A stretch of DNA of 64,000 nucleotides, from IMG/VR virus record IMGVR_UViG_3300044646_000478, positions 1 through 64,000 of that record, one strand, 5' to 3'. The stretch comes from a virus. Below, one piece after another: positions 24,305 to 31,766 of the stretch. Below the pieces are notes generated by a model. That model did not search any database, was not told the DNA's origin, and saw only the letters and a program-made list of their open reading frames with translations. The position numbers and the translations under genes are program-made. The first letter of the stretch is position 1, and the number at the start of each line of letters is the position of its first letter.

Positions 24305-24523
24305 ATGAATATATTTTGGGCTTCATGGGTGCTTGCATCTCTCAGCATATTCGGAATGTGGTTTGTTGGCTCATTTAAGATATGGGCTTGGATCTATATG
24401 TGTTGTCTAGAAGTGTGTTGGGCAACCTATGGTATACTTACCAAACAATACGGTTTTATCTTAGGAGCAGTTGGATATATGACTGTCTACCTGATAAACT
24501 TCAATAGATGGAAAAATAAATAA
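24305..24523 (+). CDS. Small membrane protein, three spans
   Basis: 72 residues from ATG at 24305; an upstream GTG is less likely because GGAGA serves the ATG. Three hydrophobic segments are seen: about residues 2 to 20 (IFWASWVLASLSIFGMWFVG), 24 to 44 and 47 to 64, ending FNRWKNK on the positive side. WAWIYMCCLEVCWATYGILT resembles the helix pattern of PnuC-like or SWEET/SemiSWEET-like small transporters, too weakly for assignment. The stop codon abuts the first base of tRNA-Lys. Confidence 0.65.
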   Translation: MNIFWASWVLASLSIFGMWFVGSFKIWAWIYMCCLEVCWATYGILTKQYGFILGAVGYMTVYLINFNRWKNK

Positions 24524-24595
24524 GGCTCTATGGCGTAACGGCAGCGTAGGGGACTTTTAATCCTTCAGGTCTAGGTTCGAATCCTAGTGGAGCCA
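24524..24595 (+). tRNA. tRNA-Lys (TTT)
   Basis: Acceptor GGCTCTA/TGGAGCC, anticodon loop CTTTTAA (reads AAA), T-arm CTAGG-TTCGAAT-CCTAG (identical to tRNA-Gln). CCA is not encoded. It begins right after the stop codon of the membrane protein gene. Confidence 0.9.
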
Positions 24596-24597
24596 CT

Positions 24598-24762
24598 ATG
24601 GATAATCAGCAAATACTATACGCAATAGAAAAATATCCCGGAAGTCTTTTAGAATCTATTAATGTAATATGTGATATTTATTCAATAGACGAAAGTAGGG
24701 CTTATGCTATAGTTCAGAATGAACATGGCCCGCTTTATGATAATGTTCCATTATTAAAATAA
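24598..24762 (+). CDS. 54-residue hypothetical protein
   Basis: MDNQQILYAIEKYPGSLLES, then INVICDIYSIDESRAYAIVQ and NEHGPLYDNVPLLK. The ATG lies two bases after tRNA-Lys, with only a weak TGGAG match inside the tRNA as ribosome binding site. It is acidic and predicted helix-turn-helix-like in length. It stops 21 bases before the methyltransferase gene. Confidence 0.45.
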   Translation: MDNQQILYAIEKYPGSLLESINVICDIYSIDESRAYAIVQNEHGPLYDNVPLLK

Positions 24763-24783
24763 AAATAAAAAGGAGGCTGTACT

Positions 24784-25311
24784 TTGAATGCGGCTCTTGA
24801 TAATCGTAATGTAATTGATCATTACAAGTATTGGAATGAAGATGCAATCCGTGCATCGCTTGATATTAAGCGCTTCCCCCTTATTGTGGTGTGTGAGAAT
24901 TTTGATAAGGACTTCAATATTTCAACTGTGGTGCGTAACTGTAATGCTTTTACGGGCAAAGAAATCTGGATCGTAGGAAATAAGCGATGGGACCGACGCG
25001 GCGCTGTGGGCACTCATAACTATGAGCATGTAAAGCACGCAGCAAATGTTGCTGAGGTTGTCCTTCAGTATCCTGATTATCGGGTCGTGGTGTGTGAGGC
25101 TTACCCAGAGGCTAAGGATATCCGCACTTATGACTGGCAGGAAAAGAGTATTCTAGTTCTTGGTCAGGAAAGCATTCGTGTAACCGACGAGACTCTTGCA
25201 ATTGCGAATGATGTTGTGTATATTCCTCAGTATGGAAGCACGCGCTCTCTTAATGTTGGTTGCGCTTCTGCTATTGCAATGTATTCTTATATTCAGAAGT
25301 TTGGAGGTTAA
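24784..25311 (+). CDS. TrmH/SpoU-family RNA 2'-O-methyltransferase
   Basis: 175 residues with all three SPOUT-family motifs: motif 1 FNISTVVRNCNAF, motif 2 SILVLGQES, and motif 3 VYIPQYGSTRSLNVGCASAI followed by AMYSYI, forming the trefoil knot that binds S-adenosylmethionine. It likely methylates ribose 2'-OH on tRNA or rRNA. TTG start eight bases after AAGGAGG. It sits directly downstream of the tRNA array, so phage tRNAs or host rRNA are candidate substrates. It is shorter than host TrmH enzymes and lacks an N-terminal RNA-binding extension. This family is usually dimeric. Confidence 0.85.
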   Translation: MNAALDNRNVIDHYKYWNEDAIRASLDIKRFPLIVVCENFDKDFNISTVVRNCNAFTGKEIWIVGNKRWDRRGAVGTHNYEHVKHAANVAEVVLQYPDYRVVVCEAYPEAKDIRTYDWQEKSILVLGQESIRVTDETLAIANDVVYIPQYGSTRSLNVGCASAIAMYSYIQKFGG

Positions 25312-25313
25312 TT

Positions 25314-25742
25314 ATGGCTAATAAAATTGAAGAATTTCTTGCTGTAACTGAAACTATGGCAGAGCGATCCACCCTTAAGCGTTTTCAGGTTGGTGCCCTC
25401 ATCCACAAGGATGGAGAGATTAGTACCGGCTGGGCACATATGTCCGATCTTAAGTTGAAGAATTATATTTCTATTCATGCTGAAATGCACGCACTTTGGC
25501 GGGCGAATCCCAAGGCTCTAGAAAACGCTGATTGTTTTATTGTTACACTCTCTGCCAAGAGTAAGAATCGCACTAGCGGAAAGCCTTGCGAGACTTGTAT
25601 GGCTCACCTTTACGATGCTGGAATTCGTAAGGTATACTATTCAGAGAGTAATGATGAGTATGGCGTTATTGATTTTCGTGATGGGTTTCCTAAGATTGAA
25701 ATGATTAAAACCCGAACTTTAAATGACTGGACAAATAACTAA
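25314..25742 (+). CDS. Cytidine/deoxycytidylate deaminase-family protein
   Basis: 142 residues from ATG at 25314; an upstream extension in frame overlaps the methyltransferase and is rejected. The zinc site is visible: HAEMHAL (His plus catalytic Glu) and PCETC (two Cys ligands), preceded by STLKRFQVGALIHKDGEIST. It is expected to deaminate a cytosine nucleoside or nucleotide (dCMP to dUMP fits with the dUTPase in the same island), though other purine/guanine-type or RNA substrates cannot be excluded. Its stop overlaps the next start (TAATG). Confidence 0.75.
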   Translation: MANKIEEFLAVTETMAERSTLKRFQVGALIHKDGEISTGWAHMSDLKLKNYISIHAEMHALWRANPKALENADCFIVTLSAKSKNRTSGKPCETCMAHLYDAGIRKVYYSESNDEYGVIDFRDGFPKIEMIKTRTLNDWTNN

Positions 25743-26830
25743 TGTATGATTATCTTGTTGTTGGAGCAGGTTTATTTGGCGCAACGTTTTCTCGTTTAAT
25801 GACGGACGTTGGAAAACGTTGTATGGTTATTGATAAAAGAAAGCATATTGGTGGAAATGTTTATACTGAAAATATTAACGGCATTGATGTTCATAAGTAT
25901 GGTCCTCATATCTTTCATACGTCCAACGATGAAATTTGGGACTTCGTAAATAAATTTACTAAATTTAATTCTTACACTCATAGAGTTAAGGCGTTTAATA
26001 ATGGAAAGTTTTACACGCTTCCTTTTAATTTAAAAACTTTTAATGAGATTTCAAACATTAGAAGTGTAGAACAGTTAAGAGGAATGATAGATTTTTGGAA
26101 TAAAGAACCAAGTTCTAAAGATAATCTAGAGTCTTGGGCAAAGTCTCAAGTCGGCAAAGAAGTATATAACATTTTAATTAAGGGTTACACAGAGAAACAG
26201 TGGGGAAAGTCTGCGGCAGAACTCCCCTCGTCTATCATCAAGAGGCTACCAATTAGATTTAATTTTGAAGATAATTATTTTAACGATAAGTACCAAGGTA
26301 TACCAATTAATGGTTATACTCAAATGATAAGAAATCTTCTAGATGGAATCCCAGTTCTCTTAAATACTTCTTATGATCATGAATTGTCTAAGCAAGCAAA
26401 AAAAGTTGTTTACACTGGTCCAATAGACGAATTCTTTTTTCATGAGTTTGGTAAATTAGAATATCGTTCTTTAGATTTTCTTGAAGAAGAATATCCAACA
26501 AATATATATCAGGGATGCGCTCAAATTAATTACACAAATTCAGCAGTTCCTTATACTAGAATTATTGAACATAAACATTTCAATCCCGAAAGAAGAGACA
26601 AGCAAGAGTTTACAGTAATCACCCGAGAATATCCCGTAAAAACTGGCGATCCCTACTACCCAATTAATGATGATGTAAATAATTCTCTATATAAAAAATA
26701 TAGAGAAAAGGCAAAAGAGCAAAGGCCAGATGTGATCTTTGCCGGTCGCCTTGGTAATTATCAATATTACGATATGCATCAAGTAATTGGACAAGCAATG
26801 AAAGTCGCCAAAGATGAGCAAAGAATATAA
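25742..26830 (+). CDS. glf: UDP-galactopyranose mutase
   Basis: 362 residues, normal length. The N-terminal FAD-binding Rossmann motif is YDYLVVGAGLFGATFSRLMT, followed by VIDKRKHIGGNVYTENINGI and DVHKYGPHIFHT, hallmark residues of the family. YTEKQWGKSAAELPSSIIKR and RIIEHKHFNPERR match conserved UGM substrate-binding segments. It converts UDP-galactopyranose to UDP-galactofuranose using reduced FAD. This sugar donor is needed for arabinogalactan in mycobacteria and for galactofuranose decorations elsewhere. The next gene (a glycosyltransferase) overlaps it by 17 bp, suggesting one pathway. Confidence 0.92.
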   Translation: MYDYLVVGAGLFGATFSRLMTDVGKRCMVIDKRKHIGGNVYTENINGIDVHKYGPHIFHTSNDEIWDFVNKFTKFNSYTHRVKAFNNGKFYTLPFNLKTFNEISNIRSVEQLRGMIDFWNKEPSSKDNLESWAKSQVGKEVYNILIKGYTEKQWGKSAAELPSSIIKRLPIRFNFEDNYFNDKYQGIPINGYTQMIRNLLDGIPVLLNTSYDHELSKQAKKVVYTGPIDEFFFHEFGKLEYRSLDFLEEEYPTNIYQGCAQINYTNSAVPYTRIIEHKHFNPERRDKQEFTVITREYPVKTGDPYYPINDDVNNSLYKKYREKAKEQRPDVIFAGRLGNYQYYDMHQVIGQAMKVAKDEQRI

Positions 26831-27761
26831 ATTAGTTGTTGTTACTCCAGCAGGGCGTAAAAGATATATGGAAGTTCTTCTACCTTATATTTTAAGAGAG
26901 AAAGATTTTATTGATGAATATAGGATTTGGGTTAATACAAAAGATCCTGAAGATATAAAATATTTTGAAGAATTAGAAAATAAATATCCGGGTTTCGTTA
27001 CTCTTGACAGGAGTGCGGATAATGAAAGACGCAAGGGTAACAGTGAAGCAATACACCGTTTCTTTAAAAACACAATAGATGTAGATACTATCTACATAAG
27101 ACTAGATGATGACATTATCTGGTTAGACAATAATTTCTTTAAAAAAATATATAAGTTTAGGGTAGAGAATCCAGAACCTTTTCTAATATTTGGAAATATT
27201 ATTAATAATGCAATTTGCGATCATATACATCAGAAAGAAGGAATATACGAACAAACTCCGCTTTTTGGCTATGATTGTCTAGACGAAAACGGATGGAAAA
27301 ATCCACAACTAGCAGAAATGAAGCATCGAACTTTTCTAACAAACTATGCTAACAATGACATAGATAAATACAAGTTTAATAGGTGGATTGCAAATGACTA
27401 TGAAAGAATTTCAATAAATGCAATTTGTTGGTTTGGAAAAGAACTAAAAAAAATTAATGGAAATGTTGCAATTGCTGAAGAAGAGTTTTTATCTAAAGAT
27501 TATCCAAGACAAATTTCTGCTCCAAACTGTATTTATGGAGATGCATTGTGTGTTCATTTTTCTTTTTATACCCAGCGAGAACATCTAGATCAAACCGATA
27601 TACTAGAGTTGTATCAACAATTATTTGATAAAAAAGATAATTATTTAAAAACTGATGAAGATAATTATTTTTTAGACATTGAAAGTATTACAAAAAAAAC
27701 ACAATCACCGATTATTATTATTGTTAATGGAACAGTAAAAATTATTAATTCGAACAATTAA
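26814..27761 (+). CDS. Glycosyltransferase, GT-A-like
   Basis: 315 residues. The N-terminal strand/helix (KLVVVTPAGRKRYMEVLLPY) and an acidic DxD region (YIRLDDDIIWLDNNF, near residue 100) fit a nucleotide-sugar-dependent GT-A fold. NGNVAIAEEEFLSKDYPRQI may hold the catalytic base. The last ~60 residues are Lys/Asn/Ile-rich, with a clearly higher AT content than neighbours. Its 17 bp overlap with the mutase gene suggests it transfers galactofuranose, perhaps to phage surface or host envelope. The acceptor is unknown. Confidence 0.72.
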   Translation: MSKEYKLVVVTPAGRKRYMEVLLPYILREKDFIDEYRIWVNTKDPEDIKYFEELENKYPGFVTLDRSADNERRKGNSEAIHRFFKNTIDVDTIYIRLDDDIIWLDNNFFKKIYKFRVENPEPFLIFGNIINNAICDHIHQKEGIYEQTPLFGYDCLDENGWKNPQLAEMKHRTFLTNYANNDIDKYKFNRWIANDYERISINAICWFGKELKKINGNVAIAEEEFLSKDYPRQISAPNCIYGDALCVHFSFYTQREHLDQTDILELYQQLFDKKDNYLKTDEDNYFLDIESITKKTQSPIIIIVNGTVKIINSNN

Positions 27762-27774
27762 ATAATGGTTACTT

Positions 27775-28052
27775 GGGGATGAACTAGTTTCGACCTATAG
27801 AAAAGCCAAACTAATCAGCGGTTAGTCACCTATAACTCCTGCTTGGATAAGTAAATAAAATATAAATGGCAACGTAGAAGAAGTCATTGTTCCAGACACC
27901 TTCCCCGCTGAATGGGTGGAGATGGCTGGAGTAGTCGCCTAGTCTACCACTACTAGGTAACTTGTAGTAACAAACAAAATGTAGTACAATAGGCTGTATA
28001 AGTTAGTTTGAGGGATCTATATGGGACTGCGGGGCAGTACCGCACATCTCCA
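27775..28052 (+). ncRNA. ssrA: tmRNA (divergent T-loop)
   Basis: The 5' end GGGGATGAACTAGTTTCGAC matches the tmRNA start consensus. GGGGATG pairs with CATCTCC at 28045-28051 over seven pairs including G3-U70, the alanine identity element. CCTATAGA (27794-27801) pairs with TCTATATGG (28016-28024) with one bulge, as helix 2. The T-stem TGCGG/CCGCA (28028-28044) is perfect, but its loop is GGCAGTA rather than TTCRANY. The tag frame starts at GGC (27868) after AAATATAAAT, as in Bacillus tmRNA. It encodes 24 residues beginning GNVEEVIVPD and ending VEMAGVVA, then TAG at 27940-27942. CCTAGT/ACTAGG forms a hairpin round the stop. CCA is not encoded. It rescues stalled ribosomes by tagging proteins. 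Length is 278 bases, shorter than bacterial tmRNAs. Confidence 0.85.
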
Positions 28053-28057
28053 TACAT

Positions 28058-28131
28058 CGCGGAGTAGAGAAGTGGCCCATCTCGTCGGCTTCATGCGTCG
28101 AAAATCGCAGGTTCGAATCCTGCCTCCGCTA
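28058..28131 (+). tRNA. tRNA-Met (CAT), initiator-like
   Basis: Acceptor CGCGGAG/CTCCGCT has a C-T mismatch at the 1-72 position, an initiator feature. The anticodon stem TCGGC/GTCGA holds the loop TTCATGC and the T-arm is GCAGG-TTCGAAT-CCTGC. It lacks the three G-C pairs usual in initiators, so the initiator role is uncertain. It starts five bases after the tmRNA; CCA is not encoded. Confidence 0.82.
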
Positions 28132-28164
28132 TTATGTTACATATCAACTCACATATTGAAATTA

Positions 28165-28197
28165 AGAAGGCCCGCCAAAAGCGGGCCTTTCTTTTTG
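28165..28197 (+). terminator. Rho-independent terminator
   Basis: GGCCCGC (28169-28175), loop CAAAA, GCGGGCC (28181-28187), then TTTCTTTTTG. It closes the tRNA/tmRNA transcription unit. It is the strongest terminator in the window. Confidence 0.92.
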
Positions 28198-28277
28198 AGT
28201 TAGTAACGCTAGTTGCAAAGGGGGTGACTATATAAACATGATTGGTCAATTTGTAATTATCTATAGTGCGGCATTGC

Positions 28278-28308
28278 TTGACTTACTGTATGGTGCTATT
28301 GCTATAAT
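28278..28308 (+). promoter_or_regulatory. Promoter upstream of the last rightward gene
   Basis: TTGACT (28278-28283), a 19-base spacer and TGCTATAAT (extended -10; TATAAT at 28303-28308) lie just after the terminator and 23 bases before an ATG. The spacer is slightly long. Confidence 0.65.
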
Positions 28309-28330
28309 AGATAGAGATAAGGAGAGATAA

Positions 28331-28579
28331 ATGGAAATTTGGATTAGAGACAGTGAAAGTTGTGCGTTATTGTATCGCGTACACGAAGAAGAGCGTACAA
28401 TGTTTAAAGAATTTGCGTTTGATTTTTATCAACACTCACCGTTAGGGTGGGTTAAGGTCGGAAAGACATATACTTCTTCCAATAAGAAGATTGCAATAGA
28501 GAAACTATCTAGGATGAATTATCGAAAGGATCCAAATCAGAAGGATCTATATCCAGTTGGGGATCTTCTTTCGCTGTAA
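28331..28579 (+). CDS. Small hypothetical protein, last rightward gene
   Basis: 82 residues (MEIWIRDSESCALLYRVHEE, FAFDFYQHSPLGWVKVGKTY), mixed alpha/beta with a basic C-terminal half. AAGGAGAG precedes the ATG and a promoter lies 23 bases upstream. Its last 71 bases overlap, in antiparallel, the end of the leftward 28509-28979 gene, with no terminator between them. No family was recognised. Confidence 0.6.
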   Translation: MEIWIRDSESCALLYRVHEEERTMFKEFAFDFYQHSPLGWVKVGKTYTSSNKKIAIEKLSRMNYRKDPNQKDLYPVGDLLSL

Positions 28580-28979
28580 GTAGTTCTAATATACTCTCGG
28601 CTTCATCATCTACCTCTCTCATTATGGCTAGGATATTCTCCAAGCAATAATCTACTTGATCGTATGATGGATTGCCAATAGATAAGTGCATTATTTTTTC
28701 GCACCACTCTAAGGACTCTTTTACATGATATCTATCAGAGAGTTCTTTTTTTATGCAATGTGGAGGACGTACCCCAATAAAGAATGCGTGCGTTATTTCT
28801 TGAGATGCAAGATAGTCATCAAGGCTATCAGTTTGCATCTCTTGTGATTTTTCTGTTGCAAAAGAAGAAACGAGTACTTTTCCTTTGCCCTTTGGCTCAA
28901 TAAGAAAAATACCCGTTTTATCTTCTATATTTAATATATGTTCTTGTATTTCTTGAAAAGAACCGTATTGTATGATCAC
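28509..28979 (-). CDS. Hypothetical protein at the end of the late unit
   Basis: 156 residues starting at GTG (MIIQYGSFQEIQEHILNIED). No ribosome binding site is visible; instead GATATAATATAATA precedes the start, so the start is unsure or the gene is leaderless. The protein is acidic with a helical C-terminal third (VDYCLENILAIMREVDDEAE). It is the last gene of the leftward late block, after the fibre-propeller genes, and overlaps the opposite-strand gene by 71 bp. No function can be assigned. Confidence 0.55.
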   Translation of the reverse strand: MIIQYGSFQEIQEHILNIEDKTGIFLIEPKGKGKVLVSSFATEKSQEMQTDSLDDYLASQEITHAFFIGVRPPHCIKKELSDRYHVKESLEWCEKIMHLSIGNPSYDQVDYCLENILAIMREVDDEAESILELLTAKEDPQLDIDPSDLDPFDNSS

Positions 28980-28996
28980 TATTATATTATATCAAA

Positions 28997-29911
28997 TTAT
29001 GAACTTACATAGTTTGAAGTATATATTTGACCTGTCTGTGGAGAGGAGACAGCCCTTGATCCTGCTACTAATTTACCCCCATCTGCTGATGAGGCTACTC
29101 CATACCATTGCCTAATAGATTCTCTAACAGTCCACGTTACTCCTGAGTCTGTTGAAGTGTAGATTCGACCTCCATTTACACCTGCTACAAGTTTTGTTCC
29201 ATCTGAGGATGAGGCAACTGATTGCCAATTTCTAACAGAATCTCTAGGAATCCACGTTACTCCTGAGTCTGTTGAAGTGTAGATTTGACCCCCAAACACA
29301 ACTGCTACAAGTTTTGTTCCATCTGAGGATGAGGCAACTGCCCACCAACCCCTAGCAGAGTCTCTAGCAGTCCACGAAACTCCTGAGTTTGTTGAAGTGT
29401 AGATTTGACCCTCATACACAACTGCTACAAGTTTTGTTCCATCCGAGGATGAGGCAACTGATTGCCAATCCCTACCAGAGTCTCTAGCAGTCCACGAAAG
29501 TCCTGAGTTTGTTGAAGTGTAGATTTGACCTCCTATTACACCTGCAACAAGTTTTGTTCCATCTGCTGAAGAGGCTACTCCCCGCCAATCCCTAATAGAT
29601 TCTCTAGCGGTCCAGTTAACCCCTGAATCTGTTGAGGTGTAGATTTGACCGCTTTCAACAACTGCTACTAATTTTGTTCCATCTGAGGAAGAGGCTACTG
29701 ACGACCAATTTCTATTTGAATCTCTAGCAGTCCACGTTACTCCAGAATCTGTAGAAGTATATATAAAACCACTCTGTACTACTGCTACTAATTTTGTTCC
29801 ATCTGAGGAAGAGGCTACTGACGACCAATTTCTATTTGAATCTCTAGCAGTCCAAGTCAATCCAATTCTTTTCATTTTATTAGCATTAGAGATGTTACCA
29901 ATATTAAGCAT
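28997..29911 (-). CDS. Seven-bladed beta-propeller tail-fibre tip protein
   Basis: 304 residues from the ATG in a TAATG overlap (MLNIGNISNANKMKRIGLTW). Seven near-identical 40-residue repeats follow: WTARDSNRNW, then SVASSSDGTKLVAVV, then GQIYTSTDSGV. The repeat count and the DGTKLVA/IYTSTDSG signature match BNR/Ycf48-like propeller blades, so one full seven-bladed ring is expected. Only a short N-terminal segment precedes the ring. It is probably a receptor-binding or carbohydrate-binding tip. It follows a gene carrying an analogous inserted propeller. Near-identical DNA repeats (120 bases each) make it prone to recombination. Confidence 0.75.
   Translation of the reverse strand: MLNIGNISNANKMKRIGLTWTARDSNRNWSSVASSSDGTKLVAVVQSGFIYTSTDSGVTWTARDSNRNWSSVASSSDGTKLVAVVESGQIYTSTDSGVNWTARESIRDWRGVASSADGTKLVAGVIGGQIYTSTNSGLSWTARDSGRDWQSVASSSDGTKLVAVVYEGQIYTSTNSGVSWTARDSARGWWAVASSSDGTKLVAVVFGGQIYTSTDSGVTWIPRDSVRNWQSVASSSDGTKLVAGVNGGRIYTSTDSGVTWTVRESIRQWYGVASSADGGKLVAGSRAVSSPQTGQIYTSNYVSS
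29000..29870 (-). repeat. Seven tandem 120-base repeats (propeller 2)
   Basis: The + strand shows a 120-base period seven times, with units such as TACAAGTTTTGTTCCATCTG recurring in step, encoding the blades of the fibre-tip protein. Units differ mainly at the codons for the two or three variable residues before VASS and before the G-x-IYTS strand. Confidence 0.85.
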
Positions 29912-30435
29912 TAAGCCAAGTCTCCTGTTAATAACCATTCATTATTATCTAATTTAATAATTGTTGCAACTGAATATTGAGTTCTTAAAGACGCGCTAGG
30001 AGTTGAATTTAAAGTAACCGTTCCATTAACAATGGCAGATGACATTCCACTTATGGTAATTTGACCAATGCCAAGTTGAGCAATATGAACAGATTCTCCA
30101 ATTGCAAAAGTCCCTCCAGTAGTTACTGGATCGGCAGGAATAATAACAGTTCCCGCTGTTCCTCCATTGATAAGCAAAAAACTTTTAGCATCTGAATATG
30201 AAATTTTATAGGTTGTGCCAGCGACAGAAGTGCCCAAATTATTTATTGGAGTAAGAGTTAGATCTTCTATAGTAGAATTAACCGTATTGAATGAAGATGT
30301 TACACTGTTAAAGGAAGCATCAGCCACAGTTCCTTGAGTGTAAATGTGAGTAGTATTATCTCTAACGTTAATATTCCAGAATTCTGGAGTCATCTTGGTT
30401 CCAGTTACTGCTGTTGCTGGTGTTGTGTAAGCCAT
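29911..30435 (-). CDS. Tail fibre connector protein
   Basis: 174 residues from the ATG overlapping the upstream stop (MAYTTPATAVTGTKMTPEFW). The first ~35 residues (TPATAVTG...WNINVRDN) are shared with the two preceding genes and probably attach the fibre to the baseplate. The C-terminal part (IAQLGIGQITISG to LLTGDLA) is the same short beta module that ends its siblings. It separates two propeller-bearing proteins. Function is inferred from paralogy. Confidence 0.65.
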   Translation of the reverse strand: MAYTTPATAVTGTKMTPEFWNINVRDNTTHIYTQGTVADASFNSVTSSFNTVNSTIEDLTLTPINNLGTSVAGTTYKISYSDAKSFLLINGGTAGTVIIPADPVTTGGTFAIGESVHIAQLGIGQITISGMSSAIVNGTVTLNSTPSASLRTQYSVATIIKLDNNEWLLTGDLA

Positions 30436-31766
30436 TATGCTAAGTCTCCAAATAGTAGCCAATTCTCATTATCTATTTTCAATACTGATGCCGCTGAATA
30501 TTGAGTTCTTAATTTATTAGAGGGGGTAGTAAATAATGAATCTGTAAAGGTATAAATTTGACCGTTATTGACAACTGCTACAAGTTTAGTTCCGTCAGAG
30601 GAGGAGGCTACTGACCTCCAGTTTCTATTAGATTCTCTTGCAATCCAGTTCACCCCTGAGTCTGTTGAAGTGTAGATTTGACTTCCAAAGCCACCTGCTA
30701 CCAATTTAGTTCCATCTGAGGAGGAGGCTACTGAAATCCAACTCCGATTAGAATCTCTAGCGGTCCAGTTAACCCCTGAATCTGTTGAGGTGTAGATTCG
30801 ACCCCCAAGCACAACTGCAACCAATTTAGTTCCATCTGCTGAGGAGGCTACTCCATACCAATCCCGATTAGAATCTCTAGCGGTCCAGTTAACCCCTGAA
30901 TCTGTTGAGGTGTAGATTTGACCGGTTTCAACAACTGCTACAAGTTTTGTTCCGTCTGAGGAGGAGGCTACTGACAACCAATCCCGATTAGAATTTCTTG
31001 CAGTCCAACTAACTCCTGAGTTTGTTGAAGTGTAGATTTGACCCCCATACACAACTGCAACCAATTTAGTTCCATCTGCTGAGGAGGCAACTGCCCACCA
31101 ATTCCTATTAGAATCCCTTGCAGTCCAATTCACTCCTGAATCTGTTGAAGTGTATATATGACCTCCATTATCAACCGCTACAAGTTTGGTTCCATCTGAT
31201 GATGAGGCAACTGACAACCAATTTCTACTAGATTCTCTAGGGGTCCAATTAACTCCTGAATCTGTTGAGGTGTATATTTGATCTACAACAAGACCGCTAG
31301 GGCCAGCCGAAGGCCCACCACCAACCGCAACAAGTTTTGTTCCGTCTGATGAAGAGGCTACCGAATACCAATCTCTACCAGATTCTCTAGGAGTCCAGTT
31401 ATTATAATTACTAGAAAATAAAACTGTTCCCGATCCTGTTTGAACAAAATCTACTTTTGTTCCTATAGGAACTGCTGTTCCTACGCTTATTAACACAGTC
31501 CCACTATTCGGGTTTACTTGATATATTTTATTTAAATCAGAACTAATAACAGTATAGTTAGATGTAATTGTTCCAATAGGTGAATAAATTATATTATTAA
31601 TATAATTTTGAGAAGTAGAAATAGAGCCAGATAGGGCACTACTTGACGCGATGCGAGCCGTTCTTTGAGAATCTAAGTAAGACAAGTTATCTCTTACATT
31701 GCTGTTCCATAGTGCAGAAGTAATAACCGAACCCTCTACGGCAGTTGATGGAGTTATAAAAGGCAT
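30435..31766 (-). CDS. Tail fibre protein with inserted seven-repeat propeller
   Basis: 443 residues from the ATG in a TAATG overlap (MPFITPSTAVEGSVITSALW). The N-terminal ~135 residues and the C-terminal ~35 (LRTQYSAASVLKIDNENWLL) align with the 157-residue neighbour encoded at 31766-32239. Between GTVLFSS and LRTQ, seven 40-residue BNR/Ycf48-like blades are inserted, the first carrying a small extra loop (GGPSAGPSGLVV). It is a receptor-binding tip by inference. The shared ends show that the propeller was inserted into, or lost from, a common module. Confidence 0.75.
   Translation of the reverse strand: MPFITPSTAVEGSVITSALWNSNVRDNLSYLDSQRTARIASSSALSGSISTSQNYINNIIYSPIGTITSNYTVISSDLNKIYQVNPNSGTVLISVGTAVPIGTKVDFVQTGSGTVLFSSNYNNWTPRESGRDWYSVASSSDGTKLVAVGGGPSAGPSGLVVDQIYTSTDSGVNWTPRESSRNWLSVASSSDGTKLVAVDNGGHIYTSTDSGVNWTARDSNRNWWAVASSADGTKLVAVVYGGQIYTSTNSGVSWTARNSNRDWLSVASSSDGTKLVAVVETGQIYTSTDSGVNWTARDSNRDWYGVASSADGTKLVAVVLGGRIYTSTDSGVNWTARDSNRSWISVASSSDGTKLVAGGFGSQIYTSTDSGVNWIARESNRNWRSVASSSDGTKLVAVVNNGQIYTFTDSLFTTPSNKLRTQYSAASVLKIDNENWLLFGDLA
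30540..31400 (-). repeat. Seven tandem ~120-base repeats (propeller 1)
   Basis: The same blade unit as in the downstream gene is repeated seven times inside the fibre gene, with one unit lengthened by about 30 bases near 31290-31320. Blocks of identity are shared with the second array. Confidence 0.85.

Noticed and set aside
27962-27990. TTGTAG, 17-base spacer and TACAAT, promoter-like
   Set aside because: It lies inside the tmRNA between the tag region and the 3' domain, so it is more likely part of RNA structure than a promoter.
28111-28131. T-arm at 28111 as the 3' end of the tmRNA
   Set aside because: Its acceptor strand CTCCGCT does not pair with GGGGATG, and it completes tRNA-Met.
28021-28203. 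60-residue open frame
   Set aside because: It overlaps the tmRNA 3' end, tRNA-Met and the terminator, so it is not a gene.
28997-31400. CRISPR-like regular repeats
   Set aside because: The 120-base period is coding, in frame, and encodes propeller blades.
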